Source: Telopea speciosissima (taxonomy: Eukaryota; Streptophyta; Magnoliopsida; Proteales; Proteaceae). From it: a stretch of 64,000 nt of DNA. The notes under the pieces were generated by a model. It searched no databases and had not been told where the DNA came from. It saw only the letters and a program-made list of their open reading frames with translations. Position 1 is the stretch's first letter; each line of letters opens with the position of its first letter. Position numbers and translations under genes: made by a program. Below are positions 47,701-58,253 of the stretch, one piece after another. The stretch covers positions 67,512,984 to 67,576,983 of the forward strand of contig NC_057919.1 of assembly GCF_018873765.1 (NCBI RefSeq). The letters are read 5' to 3'.

Positions 47701-50700
47701 AAAACCGCCACCTTCTTGAGGTGACTCGGGCTCTTATGTTTGCCCATTCTGTCTCTTCCCAATATTGGGGAGATGCTGTCCTAACGCTGCCTATCTTATC
47801 AATAGGCTCCCTACTCGAGTCCTTGACTGCGCCACCCCGCTTCATTACTGAGGGTCCTCCACCTTGTTGTCCCACCAAAGGAGTTTGGGTTCTGTTATGT
47901 TCGCGATACCCGATCTCCGGCAAGCTTGAACCCGTGGGACCCGGTGTATTTTTTTAGGTTACTCTCCTTCCCAAAAGGGATATAAGTGTCATCATCCTCC
48001 TACCCGTCGCACCTTCACCAGTATGGATGTTGTCTTTCATGAAACTCTATCTTATTATCACCCCACACCTTCTTGGGGAGACTTTTGGTGAAGATGTGAT
48101 GGTTGACCTTCCCATACGGACCGGACGAGTCCAACTACCTATTTCACCCACCCCTCAACCGATGTTGTTTCCTCCCCTCTCCCTCTCCTACTTCCCCACG
48201 GCTTTTCCCCGGGGGAGAACTTAGAGGATGCTGAAAATCCTATTGGTGATAATTCCCTTCGGGGAGGTGACTCGATCCAACAAACCATTAGGGAATTTGA
48301 AGAAAATTAACGACTCTAATCTCAAAACATATCACAGGGGACATTCCCAATACAAGCGACTTCCATCCACGCGTAGCTCCAAGACCACCACAATTGTCGC
48401 CACGGAACCGATCGATCTCCGGGTAACATATCCTCTCCTTCATCTCTGATTTACCTATTGCTCATCGTAAAGGTGTTCGGGCTTGTACCAAAGACCCCAT
48501 TTCTCATGTAGTCTCTTATGACTCCCTTTCTCCATCATTTCGTACATTTGTCTCCTCTCTTTCTATTCGTATTCCCCAAAATTGGCGGGAAGCTTTTGCG
48601 GATGGCAAGTGGAAAGCGGCAATGATGGAAGAAATGCAAGCCTTAAAAAAGAATAATACATGGGAACTTGTGGTTCTTCCTCCAGGAAAGAAACCAGTTG
48701 GATGTAAGTGGGTGTTTGTGGTGAAACAGAAGGTAGATGGCACTGTGGATCGATACAAAGCACGTTTGGTTGCAAAAGGATTTACTCAGACCTATGGGAT
48801 CGATTACCAGGTTCTTTTATTTTTTATTTTCCACTGTTTTATTGTATTTTCCTCCTCAGCCGAGTACTACTCTGGGATTCCTAGTTGTACTAGGAATTCC
48901 TAGTAGGATTAGGACTGAGGAGTTTTACTTCAATTACATGTACTTCAGATTACTATAAATAAAGGGCCTGGGTGATCGATTCAGATCACTCAAGCATTCA
49001 TATTCAGAGCTGTCTACAAGAAGAAATAAGCTTCTGGTCTTTAGAAGTGACACACTCCAATTTGCTTAGAGTTTGACTCAGTTATAAGAATCCAAACCCC
49101 TTGATACATGATGTGTGAATAATGTAGGCCAGTCACAAGTGATAACCAGTCCACATTCCACGAGAGCATCAAACTTCAGGTTCAGGAACAGAAAATACTT
49201 CGATCGGTTTTCCGATTTGCAGGAAATTTCAAAACAATAAAATCAAAAACAAGAAATCGAAGAAGGGAAGAAGAAGATAGAGTAGTCTCTCTCAGACTCA
49301 GGTCTCTCACCCATGGCCTCTCACCATACTCACAGAGCAGACCACAAAGCTATGTTTTTTCCTCAATCTCATTAATTAAATTCTTGTACAAGGATTTAAC
49401 CCCATACAAACTTATGTAGAAGACTCAAACACTAAAAACAAAGGCCTAATCCAATCCTTAACTAATAAGATAAACATAAACTGACTAAGAAACTAAAATA
49501 ATGAAATAACTAACTCAAAATAGGACTCTAACTAAACAAATGAAGTAAATTCCATTTTCCTACTTTCTACCTATATTTTAGGCCCATTATATTGGCCCAC
49601 TACAAAGAAAACACATGGGATCAAAGGCCTAATACCTACATAACCCAACCTAAAGCTTATTTCCAAAAAAATAAGCCCTCTAAGTGACTTATCTACATCA
49701 ATTCTCCCATGCTTGAAAAAAAAAGAGGAGTTTGGTAGAGATGTCAAATCAGACTTGCACGATCATCCTTCAATGGGAAGTAGAATTTAGCAACCTTTGA
49801 CTCTATCTGCCATCCCTCCATGGCTCTGATACCAAATAATGTAGACTAGTCACAAGTGTAACCAGTCCACAAGAGGATCGCAAACTTCAGGTTCAGCAAC
49901 AGGTAAATACTTCGATCGGTTCTCCGATTTACAGGAAATGTCAAAACAATAAAATCAAAAACAAGAAATCAAAGACGGGAAGAAGAAGATAGGGTAGTCT
50001 CTCACCGTATAGTGGTCACTCACCATACACTCTCACAGAGCAAAGCACAAAGCTATGTCCCCTTCCCCCCCCTCCCCTAATCTCATTAATCAAATTCGTT
50101 TCGTGTACAAGGATGTATCTCTTACAAACTTGTATAAAAGACCCAAACACTAAAGAGGAAAGGTCTAACCCAATCCTTAGCTAATAAGGTAACATAAACT
50201 GACTAAGAAACTAACTCAAAATAGGCTTTAACTACACTAATGAAGTAAATCCCGTTTTTCTACTTTCTACCCATATTTTAGGCCCATTATATTGGCCCAT
50301 TACAAAGAAAACCCATGTGATCAAAGGCCCAACACCTACATAACCCAAAGCTTATTTCCAATAAAATAAGCCCTCTAAGTGACTTATCTACATCAGTGAA
50401 AGGGAATTATACAAAATATTTGTGACGCAATTAGATGTTGGATTCATTAGGGATTATTTGGGATTAACATGCAATATTTAGTTTATTTTATTCTCTTTAT
50501 TTTAGGAAGTTGAGTAGATACATAGGGGATTTTGCTTGGGGTTATTTAGTTTCTATTTCAGTTAGTTTCTTCTTTTAGTTGGTTTCCAATTTAGTTAGAT
50601 TTCTATTTTCATGCAAGAGAGTCTATATATTCAATGTAACACGACTGAGAGAACCCGATTGGAAAAGAATAAAATTTTGAGTTGATTGAAGGTTTTAGCA

Positions 50701-53700
50701 GAGTTGTTGTTGACGTACATCTTCTCCCCTCTCCCCCTTCCATTATTTTGTCTCTCCTCTTCTCTCTTCCTCTTTTGTTCCTCTCATATATGTGATCCAT
50801 CCTTCACCCTCGAATTTCATTGAGTCCCTTGGTCATGGTACCCCCGTTCCAGCGGTGCCATAGTTTTTTCAAAATCAGGTTAGAACCCTCCATCCCTTTT
50901 TTTTTTTTCCCTCACCTCTTGAGAGTGATTAATCCAACACCAGACGACACTAAACTAAGGGGTTCAGTTTCGAAACTCTGTTCTGATCGAGGGATATGTA
51001 GCAGCAATCATACATGAGACTGCAACCTTCGCTGGTTTGCTTTCAGAGGAATTAATTCAGCTTCTTGGTTGCTGGTTCAACCGATAGAGGAGTAAATACG
51101 AGGTAACCCTACCTCAGTTGGGAGATTCGAAGCCATCTAAAGCCATACCCAGAGCTCTAATCGAGTTTTCTCTCTCTCGTTGGCGCTGGTTCACAAGCTG
51201 GAGGTAGGAGATGACTGATTGCTTTTGTTTTTAGAACCCTTGGTCTGGTTTTTCCATTATAACCCTCCTTTATTTCAGTATAATTTCGTATCCCTATTTT
51301 GTGTCCCATTCCAAGTATACCCCTACCACCTCCCATTAACACGTTATGGTTCATTCACTTGTTTCTTTTTATATAGTTGATTCCATTTAATTACAATACT
51401 GCCATTCCATTATAACTTTCAGTTATTTACCATTCTGCCATTGCTCTTATAAAACTTCAAATATTTACTGTTTCGCCACTTGTGCTTATGATTCGAGTTA
51501 TCTAACACTTGGGTGAGACTGTAAGCAATCTGAGTCAGGTTTTCGAACCCTGGATCCGCATCAATTTGCCACCTTCCAGCTCCCAGAAATGGAACTTCCC
51601 CATACTTGCAGCAATGCCTTCAACAGCTACCTCCACGCATCCCCCACCCCAAAATTCTGGCTGACCAGATCAGGTATGCATAGGGAATAGATGTGGAGCA
51701 GCATTCACTGTTCTTGAGAGCAACTGCCACAGATGGGGAAGTTTCCTCTGCTTTACAAATGTTGTGAATCACAAATGTCCTTCCAGCACCAAATACCACA
51801 TCTACTTCCTGACTTCAATAACAGAATTGATGCCTTACACCTCTGCCAAGTTCTGATACGGCATTACCATCAACCTCAGTTCTTTTGACATTGTCTCTAT
51901 CTGATGTTCTGCCAAATACTTTATGATGATTTAAGGATGATGAAAAATCTCAACTCTTCTTCAGTGCATGCATCCTTCAGGAGGGGAGGGGGGGGGGGGG
52001 GAGTCCATTGTAACACTACAGATCATCAAATCCTTCCCATTGTAGTCTGAAGAACTTAGCATCACACAAGGAGATGCATCCAGTCATGAATGCAGCATTG
52101 GTGGAGTCTGTGGGTGTTCCTTTGCCATAATCACAAGCAAAGAATAGTTCTTCTAAGCCTGCAATGGCCAACAGCAACGATTTTGTTAATCTTACTATGG
52201 CAGTTCAAGGCATCGCCAAGATTGATGTTGTGGTAGGCGAAGGGGCAGCTGTCAGGACTCATTCAATTTGTTCTTAGAATGGCATTTTTGGGTTCCATTT
52301 TGTCTTAGTTTGCTTCTCTGAGGTGGAAAGCCTCAGTGTGGCTATTATGTGTTGTTTTCTTGGGGTTTCCTCATTTTACTTACCTATCATTTTTTCTAAT
52401 AAAAGATGCTTTATTGATACAAAATATTGAAAAGATACGAGAGAAGAGACGCAAAACAGGCAAGGTGCCCCTTGCACAAACCAAACGAGACAAACAAACA
52501 ATAAAATATGGGCAGATACATGCAGCACTGCCAAAGGCCAGGCTCTGGCTCAATTGCAAACCTGTTACCCTGCCCTCTGAAATCATAGATGGCGAGGCGA
52601 TGGCGACACCTAGGTGACAAGGCAAGGCTTGTCAAGGCTACCAGTTGCCTTAGGTTTTAAGGTGCCCAAACCCAGATGACGAAGGAAATATACCTGTAAT
52701 ATGCCTAAAAATCACCTAGGCGCCATGGCCTCACCTTGGCACCATGACAACTATGCTAAAAATTGAGAGACAGTTCAGACATAACGTACTTTCAAAAGGA
52801 ACATCCGACAAGTTCCATTGGTTACTACACACTACTCTACCTTGTATTATGATATATGAAGTATGAGAGAGAAATAGAGTGGATCAATCCAAACATAATT
52901 ACACCATAGAGAAGCAAGAATCAACAAGAATTATACATATGTGCTCCTGAATCTGGAATCACTCCAACGAAGCAGGAATTAGTCCACAAAAAAAGTAACT
53001 TTAGAGAATAAGAATGCATGCCAAACATGGCCCTAGAGGGCTTAGAGACTCATAACAGGAGCCCTAATATCTTCCACTTCCAGTTTGCTGATGACATGGA
53101 AATTTTCTGATCATCTCACATAATGAATTGCGTGTCTTGGGGAACAATTTTCCAATGTTTTAAATTCATTTCAGGATTAGATTCCAACTTTTCCAAGCTA
53201 CTTTGGGCCTGAAAAGCTTTTCACCAACTGGTTTTTATCATTAGTTTATTTAGGTCTCCCCTTGGATGCTTCCTACAACATGTCAAGTGTGTTTGAACCA
53301 CTTAGTCTCAGGTCAGTGAATCTTTTCAATTGGAAGATCTCCTGTATGGAGAATTACGCATTATGGAAAATACACATTCCAGTTGACTGGGCCTGAAAAG
53401 CTTTTAAAAAGCTGGTTTTTTGCGCCCATTGTAGAGTTGGAACTTTATCATCAGTTTATTTAGGTCTCCCCTTGGATGCTTCCTACAACATGTCAAGTGT
53501 GTTTGAACCACTTCGTCTCAGGTCAATGAATCTTTTCAAGTTGAAGATCTCCTGTATGGAGAATTACGCATTATGGAAAAATACACATTCTAGTTGACTG
53601 GGCCTAATTCTAATTGTTTTGCTCTGAAGCAAAGATATCCACTGGTTCAAACACGTTGAGTGGAAGCTGGACAGGTGGATAGCAAGCAATTTAGGAGTTA

Positions 53701-55518
53701 ACTGTACCAAAAGCTTCACTTCCAAGTTCCAAATGTTCCCGTAGAGAATATATCTTTCAATAGTGACAGTAATGATTGATCACAATATGGGGTTTCAACT
53801 AAAGAGAGTTCTTTGGGGATGCATTTAAGTCCCCATTCGGTAAACCATAACCAAATTTGTTTACCTAAACAACAAGGTGGCATTGGCATCAAGAATGCCT
53901 ACTCAGTCAATTAAACCATTCTACGTAGTTATGTAAATGCCTAAGGAAATTAGACACAGCCTGACAGCTAATGGCGAAAGATAATAATTTATAAATGTAA
54001 AGGAGTTGGTGATCTCGTAGGCCCTGTTCGTAGAAGGTTCAGAACCTTACAGAGTACAAATGTTCATTATAACCTTTTTTTTTTTTAACTTTTGTTGTTC
54101 TTACTATTTTTTTGGGTAGCCTTATCCTTTACATGATTCTCCCGTGCTAATAACATCCTTTACTCATCCATACACACACACAGAAAGAGAGAGGATCATT
54201 GAATGCAAGAGAATAGAAAGATATCTACGTCCCAAAAACTAAATAAGTCAACATTAAAAAAAAAAAGGTATCAAAAGCACAACCAAGAATATACATATAT
54301 CCGTTATCAACTAAACATGAAATCAACAAGAATGCATAAGCAAATTCTATTGCACAACAAATAAGGGAGAAAAAAGTACCTGCTGACTTAAAGGTGCTAT
54401 TGGGGTAACAACCTGCAACAAAAGTTGTCACAAGTCATAAGCTAGAAACAGTACCCCAAATACCACTAAAATCAAAAGTACATTAAACATCTGATTTGTA
54501 TTAGGAGGAAAAAAAGATAAAATAAATGTAGGCTCCAAAAAACAAGGAGATTGATCTGGAAACTAAATAGAGAAAGATAAAATTGCAGAAGTATCCTTGC
54601 AAGATGATTAAACATGCCCATTATATGTTTACTTAGTAAAGAATTTCCACATGAATGAGGGATGCATCATACACAACAGGAAGCCTAAAAGGATCAGTAG
54701 CAAAAGGCTCAACACAAACAATATTATGAAAATTATTTACACTTCATATTAATTGAAGTACCTCTCAGAATAGTTAAATCATAGTCAAATAAAAAGAAAT
54801 CATGATCACTAGTACAACACTCCCAAAGTTTCTAAAACTTTACTAGTATAACAAAGTTAAAAACATTACAAGAGAAACCTAAACAGCTATTTCAACAATA
54901 AAAGTACAGTTGAGAGAAACTGACAAACCTGGGTTTTTCCCAGGCGAGAATCTAGGTCTACTTCATAATCCCTGTGCTTTAAGGGCTTCCTTTGCACCGG
55001 AGGACCTTTTGCTGCAAATGAATTATTAAAAACGAAACATTCAAATAACTTGTAAACAACCAGATTTTTCAACTACTTCATATCATATTTCCATAAAAAA
55101 CAAACAACCCCCCCCCCCCCCCTCTCAACACACAGAATATAAACTAGAAAAATAATTGAATCAAAACCACTTACATTTGGATTTAAACCGTCCCTCCTCA
55201 TCCTCCTGCATCACAATGCAAATTTAAAAAGAACAATAGTGAGTCAAAACATACAAGATTAATTCGGAAGCTCACAATTTAATCACTATACCAGCATACC
55301 TTCTCCTCCCTTTCGCGAGCTCGTTCTGCATATTCTTCTCGGTTAAATTTCCTTCGATATGTATTGTCAACTCCAACGGCCTACAGATAGACAACAAAAG
55401 TAACAATTCCACATCAACCATATCATTCATCCTAAACAAACACATAAGAAAAGAAGACAACTCATTTATTTGAACTGTCTCACAAAATGAAGCTCACATT
55501 ATTGCCAGGCTGAGCCAT
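41749..55518 (-). CDS. SNU23: U4/U6.U5 tri-snRNP zinc-finger protein SNU23 (ZMAT2 orthologue), ten coding exons
   Basis: SNU23/ZMAT2 is a component of the spliceosomal U4/U6.U5 tri-snRNP and B complex, acting in the nucleus in 5' splice-site handling. Exons (minus strand): 55518-55498, 55380-55300, 55205-55175, 55011-54929, 54412-54380, 43890-43812, 43712-43660, 43084-43024, 42791-42709, 41841-41749. Every junction is GT-AG and all phases agree, giving 205 residues against about 200 in animals and Arabidopsis. It starts MAQPGN, then [50 protein letters not shown], the C2H2 matrin-type finger [20 protein letters not shown] ending [36 protein letters not shown], a Lys/Arg/Glu-rich helix and the end [12 protein letters not shown] telo-box AACCCTAA at 55855-55862 lies in the probable 5' UTR or promoter. 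Introns are 79-1,000 bp except the fifth (43891-54379, 10,489 bp), which is swollen by retrotransposons. No lesion was seen. Confidence 0.97.
44807..45103 (+). repeat. Copia 5' LTR
   Basis: 297 bp, TG...CA ends, with two direct GTCCTAGTTGTGTTAGGATT phrases near the start and a TATA-like ACTATAAATAAAGG at 45038-45051. The 3' partner is at 48812-49018. Confidence 0.93.
45758..48812 (+). pseudogene. Copia gag-pol remnant (Gag, protease, integrase, start of reverse transcriptase)
   Basis: Gag begins near 45758 ([20 protein letters not shown]). A zinc knuckle near 46510 reads [14 protein letters not shown], lacking the fourth ligand Cys of CX2CX4HX4C. The protease motif [11 protein letters not shown] is at about 46819. 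The integrase HHCC region ([24 protein letters not shown]) begins near 47209; the catalytic core shows [22 protein letters not shown] and [14 protein letters not shown], then [18 protein letters not shown] after a frameshift. Reverse transcriptase starts at 48580 ([40 protein letters not shown]) and stops at GIDYQ where the deletion joins the LTR. Several frameshifts make it non-coding. Confidence 0.93.
48812..49018 (+). repeat. Truncated Copia 3' LTR
   Basis: Begins at TTCTTTTATTTTTTATTTTC, which matches position 44897 in the 5' LTR, directly after reverse-transcriptase codons. The common TTCTTTTATT tract may have guided the deletion. Confidence 0.92.
49120..50395 (-). mobile_element. Miniature LTR retrotransposon (TRIM-like) in SNU23 intron 5
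   Basis: Two direct LTRs, 49120-49700 (581 bp) and 49837-50395 (559 bp), enclose only 136 bp. Exact 5-bp target duplication GTGAA (49115-49119 and 50396-50400). On the minus strand the order is 5' LTR (TGATGTAG...CTACATTA), primer-binding site TGGTATCAGAGCCATGGAGG (49834 downward), then a purine-rich AAGCATGGGAGAAT before the 3' LTR. No coding capacity remains, so it depends on an autonomous Copia-type helper. LTRs are longer than in typical TRIMs while the interior is about as small as possible. The LTRs differ by several indels, so it is older than the Copia next to it. Confidence 0.93.
50401..51020 (+). other. Possible LTR remnant
   Basis: T-rich upstream sequence, CTATATATTCAATGTAAC at 50622 as a TATA-like box, and AAGAATAAAATTTTGAG at 50665 as a poly-A-signal region resemble the layout of 62560-62760. 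No partner LTR, primer-binding site or target duplication was found. Confidence 0.35.
51021..53039. other. SNU23 intron 5 sequence without a clear gene
   Basis: The frames are short and without signature. Positions 52330-52420 (TTTTCTAATAAAAGATGC) resemble the 3' end of a LINE, with a short preceding frame that might be its tail. A poly-G tract is at 51980-52000. Confidence 0.4.
53040..53920 (+). pseudogene. L1-type LINE reverse transcriptase remnant
   Basis: The plus strand shows, in shifting frames, [15 protein letters not shown] (the FADD catalytic box), [31 protein letters not shown] twice, and [17 protein letters not shown] near 53855. These are the conserved blocks, in order, of plant L1 reverse transcriptase from the active-site region to its C-terminal part. 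Multiple stops and frameshifts exclude function. A tandem duplication (53209-53603) repeats the YLGLPL block. It lies inside SNU23 intron 5, antisense to that gene. Confidence 0.8.
53209..53603. repeat. Tandem duplication within the LINE remnant
   Basis: Two copies of about 180-200 bp share GGGCCTGAAAAGCTTTT, AGTTTATTTAGGTCTCCCC, GTGTTTGAACCACTT, GATCTCCTGTATGGAGAATT. The second copy has about 30 extra bases (TTTTTTGCGCCCATTGTAGAG) near its start that match LINE coding sequence, so copy 1 lost them. Confidence 0.9.
53921..54379. other. End of SNU23 intron 5; nothing recognised
   Basis: AT-rich sequence with an (AC)/(AG) tract at 54172-54194. Confidence 0.5.
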
Positions 55519-55854
55519 CGCTTGAAAATCTGCACCCAATTGCTCTTAAAATTTGAAAACCGTAGATTAGAATATCCGGATGCTATTTGCGAGAAATCAA
55601 CAATATTAGCACTGGAAGCATCTCGTTATTAGATTAAAAAAAAAAGCATCAAAATAACATATTTGAACACAAACCCCACCAATAACACAAGTTCATTGAA
55701 TTCAAAACTCTATACATACACATATGACTTGATTCATGACTTTGCACAGAGAACACAAATTAAAGTAATAAGTTCTGGAGGAAAGTTCAGAAAGGATAAA
55801 AGAGATAGTGAGGAATGAAAACGTACTACCAACTTATGATGTCGAAAAGTAACG

Positions 55855-55862
55855 AACCCTAA
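55855..55862 (-). promoter_or_regulatory. Telo-box-like motif upstream of SNU23
   Basis: AACCCTAA (TTAGGGTT on the gene strand) lies about 340 bp before the ATG, in a GC-richer patch that could be a 5' UTR exon with a donor at TTG|GTAGTA and an acceptor TTTTAAG near 55549. Telo-boxes are common near the start of plant housekeeping genes. Function is inferred. Confidence 0.4.
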
Positions 55863-56122
55863 TGCTGGATTCGCATTCTGCACTGTGAAACGGAAAGGTT
55901 ATGAACGAGAAATTTAATAGGAAACTTTTTTCCCTGTTTTGCTACTCAACTGATGAATTTGAACAAGTACAGAACCAAAGCTCTGAATGACAGAAATGGT
56001 TTTGAGACCTGCTTCCCGTTGGGAAGGCAGGGCATGCCTTGTGAGGAGCATAGTGAGACGGGGGCAGCCGAGTCAACTATGTTTTGGATTAATGACAATA
56101 GAATAGCAACAGATGGCAAACA

Positions 56123-56194
56123 GGGCGTTTGGTCTAGTGGTATGATTCTCGCTTCGGGTGCGAGAGGTCGCGAGTTCGATTCTCGCAACGCCCC
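56123..56194 (+). tRNA. tRNA-Pro (anticodon CGG)
   Basis: 72 nt with a perfect seven-pair acceptor stem GGGCGTT/AACGCCC, D arm with A box TGGTCTAGTGG, anticodon arm CTCGC-TTCGGGT-GCGAG giving anticodon CGG, and T arm GCGAG-TTCGATT-CTCGC with a consensus B box GGTCGCGAGTTCGATTC. No intron and no encoded CCA, as usual for nuclear plant tRNAs. A T-run follows at 56207-56217. It is divergently oriented to SNU23, about 600 bp from that gene's ATG. Open frames on both strands across it are spurious. Confidence 0.97.
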
Positions 56195-56206
56195 CATTTA
56201 TCAAAA

Positions 56207-56226
56207 TTTTTTTTTTTCTTTTTTTT
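56207..56226 (+). terminator. RNA polymerase III T-run terminator of tRNA-Pro
   Basis: A run of ten T residues starts 12 bases after the discriminator base, then further T-rich sequence. Confidence 0.8.
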
Positions 56227-57358
56227 CGAGGTAGAGTCTTTGTCATTTTTTTATTTTTTATTTTATTTTTTTTAATGAAAATGTAATCACACAAACCACA
56301 CACCAATCCCAAAAAGATTAACTGACTTTTAAGATCGTGGAATGACGGATATACACAACAGACACTACACTCACACACTCACTCATTCACTCATTTTTCA
56401 TACGTCTTGTCTTGTGAGTAGAGGACCAATGAATTCACCTATTCACAAATTTTTTTGTTTTTTTCTTTGAGTAAAACAAACTAAAATTAATTAATAAGAT
56501 ATACATCAAAGTTTATATTACAAAACGATTGTTCTCCAAGGAGAGTACAAAAAGCTAAGTGTTGCATAATTAGGACCACTGGGTCATCCAAGCAAGTCAT
56601 CATTTTTAACACAAAAAAATCTGGCAAAAACTTGAGCAATGCAGGAAGGAGATGTGATGGCCAGGATTCTGTAGAAGAAGTCAGCAGCATTGTGAGAACT
56701 TCTCTGTGGTGGCACCATAGTTCAGTTATCAAATAGTAATTCTTCTGTAGAAGAAGTCAGCAGCATTGTGAGAACTTCTCTGTGGTGGCACCATAGTTTA
56801 GTTATCAAATAGGAATTCTTTCATGCTTGACTAATTCCTATTAGAATACCAACCATCTCCGTTTTTGCTTTGCTCTTCAGTTTTTCAAAACCTGCAACTA
56901 TCAGCGGAAACAAAATGCAATAAGCCGAGGCAAATGATACTAATGCGTTAGCAACTCCTGCACAAATCAATACGTAGTGGTTAATAACAAGGAATAGAGA
57001 GATTAACTAAACAATTATCAACAGATAAACACGAATCAATAACAATAAAATCCATAGAGTTCTGATGAGGGGGAGAAATGTTAAGATTATACAACCAACG
57101 ATTCATTTGTTCACAAAATTGAGCCATATCCAATCATGCCATTGTTGGCAAAATAGGTGATCATGAAGAGAATGCTCTCTTTGCCTCCTTGAAGAAACCT
57201 TTTGCCTTTCTCATTGAAACCTAACCACAAGGTGCTGCACTGCGTGGGTCGACTGCTAGCCGATTGAGTCTAGCGTAAGTCTAGGATTGGCCGTATATTT
57301 GACCCTTTGACACCCCACCCTATTTAACATAGTAAGCCATAGTATTTAACAAGTATAG
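56227..57358. other. Intergenic DNA, no gene
   Basis: Short minus-strand frames (56073-56378, 56487-56732) have no signature. (CACT)n-like repeats lie at 56365-56395. A tandem duplication (56667-56818) is listed separately. Confidence 0.5.
56667..56818. repeat. Tandem duplication, 76-bp unit
   Basis: Two nearly identical direct copies starting TTCTGTAGAAGAAGTCAGC at 56667 and 56743, each ending GTTATCAAATAG. They differ at only about one base, so the duplication is recent. Confidence 0.95.
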
Positions 57359-57369
57359 CCCTTTGGATC

Positions 57370-57543
57370 CAATTATTATCGTCTCCAATTATCTGCCCCT
57401 CCAATTTCTCCAATTCCTCTAATAGGGGGGAGTGGACACCACCCAGGTAGTATGTTCGGGCAGGGGATAGGGTGGTCATTTCCGGCCCCCTATGAGAGGA
57501 ATTGGAGGAAATAAAGGGACAGTTAATTGGAGACGATAAAGAT
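57370..57543. mobile_element. Foldback MITE, TTATCNYCTCC family, 11-bp direct flank repeat
   Basis: Arms TTATCGTCTCCAATTATCTG and its inverse, then CTCCAATTCCTCT, around a centre with GGGTGGTCATTTCC. Exact 11-bp flanks CCCTTTGGATC at 57359-57369 and 57544-57554. This is within the 8-11 bp range of Mutator-type elements. Confidence 0.88.
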
Positions 57544-58087
57544 CCCTTTGGATCTGGCTCCATTTTGGGTCTCGAACCAAAAAAGAAAAAACAATAACAA
57601 AAGAATTTTCCCTTTTTTCCAGTAGGGAATTGTAAAGGCTATATGTTAAAAGTTTTCCTATATTATTTCGCTTGGTTGAACCACATGGAAAGGTGATGCA
57701 GCAATTTCTACTATTTATTTTTTGTGTTTACAACAATTTCGATGATTTGATATTTATTAGGGAATAGTCTAATTGGCTTTATGATGGATTTCATTCTCAA
57801 ATTCAATCATGTCTTCTTGTATATTGGCATTTTTTCCTTAAATTTTTAGTTATTATTTTCGATAATTTTCTTTATTGTTTCAATTTTTCAGTGTCTTACT
57901 TTACTATGGCCGACCTTGTTTGGGCTAAAACTTCCTAATTTATATGGACCCTATGGTTTATTTGTTCACAAAACATCCACCTCATCTAACCTATCATGTG
58001 GTAAATATTAATGCTTCTTAGATCCCACAAAAAGATTTTTTACTTGGATCTTTCCATTTGGACTGAATTTTTGGGTGACTTGAATAG

Positions 58088-58253
58088 GAATCCTTATCCC
58101 CTCCAATTCGCTACCCCCTTCAATTCTTTCAATTCCTCAAATGGGGGAAAATGACCACCCTACCCCCTACCTAAAAATACTGCCCAAGGTGGGATCCACT
58201 CCTCTCTATTAGAGGAATTGGAGGTACCCACAAATTGGAGATGATAATTATTC
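58088..58253. mobile_element. Foldback MITE, TTATCNYCTCC family
   Basis: Starts GAATCCTTATCCCCTCCAAT; right end inverted GAATAATTATCATCTCCAAT. Flanks CTTGAATAG (58079-58087) and CTTGAATGG (58254-58262) form a 9-bp duplication with one mismatch. The interior keeps AATGACCACCCTACCCC, the family core. Confidence 0.88.

Larger units (their letters stand above)
44807..49018 (+). mobile_element. Ty1/Copia LTR retrotransposon, deleted 3' half of pol, in SNU23 intron 5
   Basis: Exact 5-bp target duplication AGAAG (44802-44806 and 49019-49023). The 5' LTR (44807-45103, 297 bp) starts TGTTGAGA and ends GTCTACA, followed at once by the primer-binding site TGGTATCAGAGCC (45104-45116), complementary to initiator tRNA-Met as usual in plant Copia. 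The 3' LTR is truncated to 48812-49018, about 207 bp, and nearly identical to the matching part of the 5' LTR, so insertion is fairly recent. A deletion removed the rest of reverse transcriptase, RNase H, the polypurine tract and the first 90 bp of the 3' LTR. The element is antisense to SNU23. Confidence 0.96.

Noticed and set aside
47495..47923. 142-codon minus-strand frame
   Set aside because: It is the antisense shadow of the Copia integrase region.
55953..56234. 93-codon plus-strand frame and 83-101-codon minus-strand frames
   Set aside because: They run through the tRNA-Pro gene; the C-terminal reading is translated tRNA.
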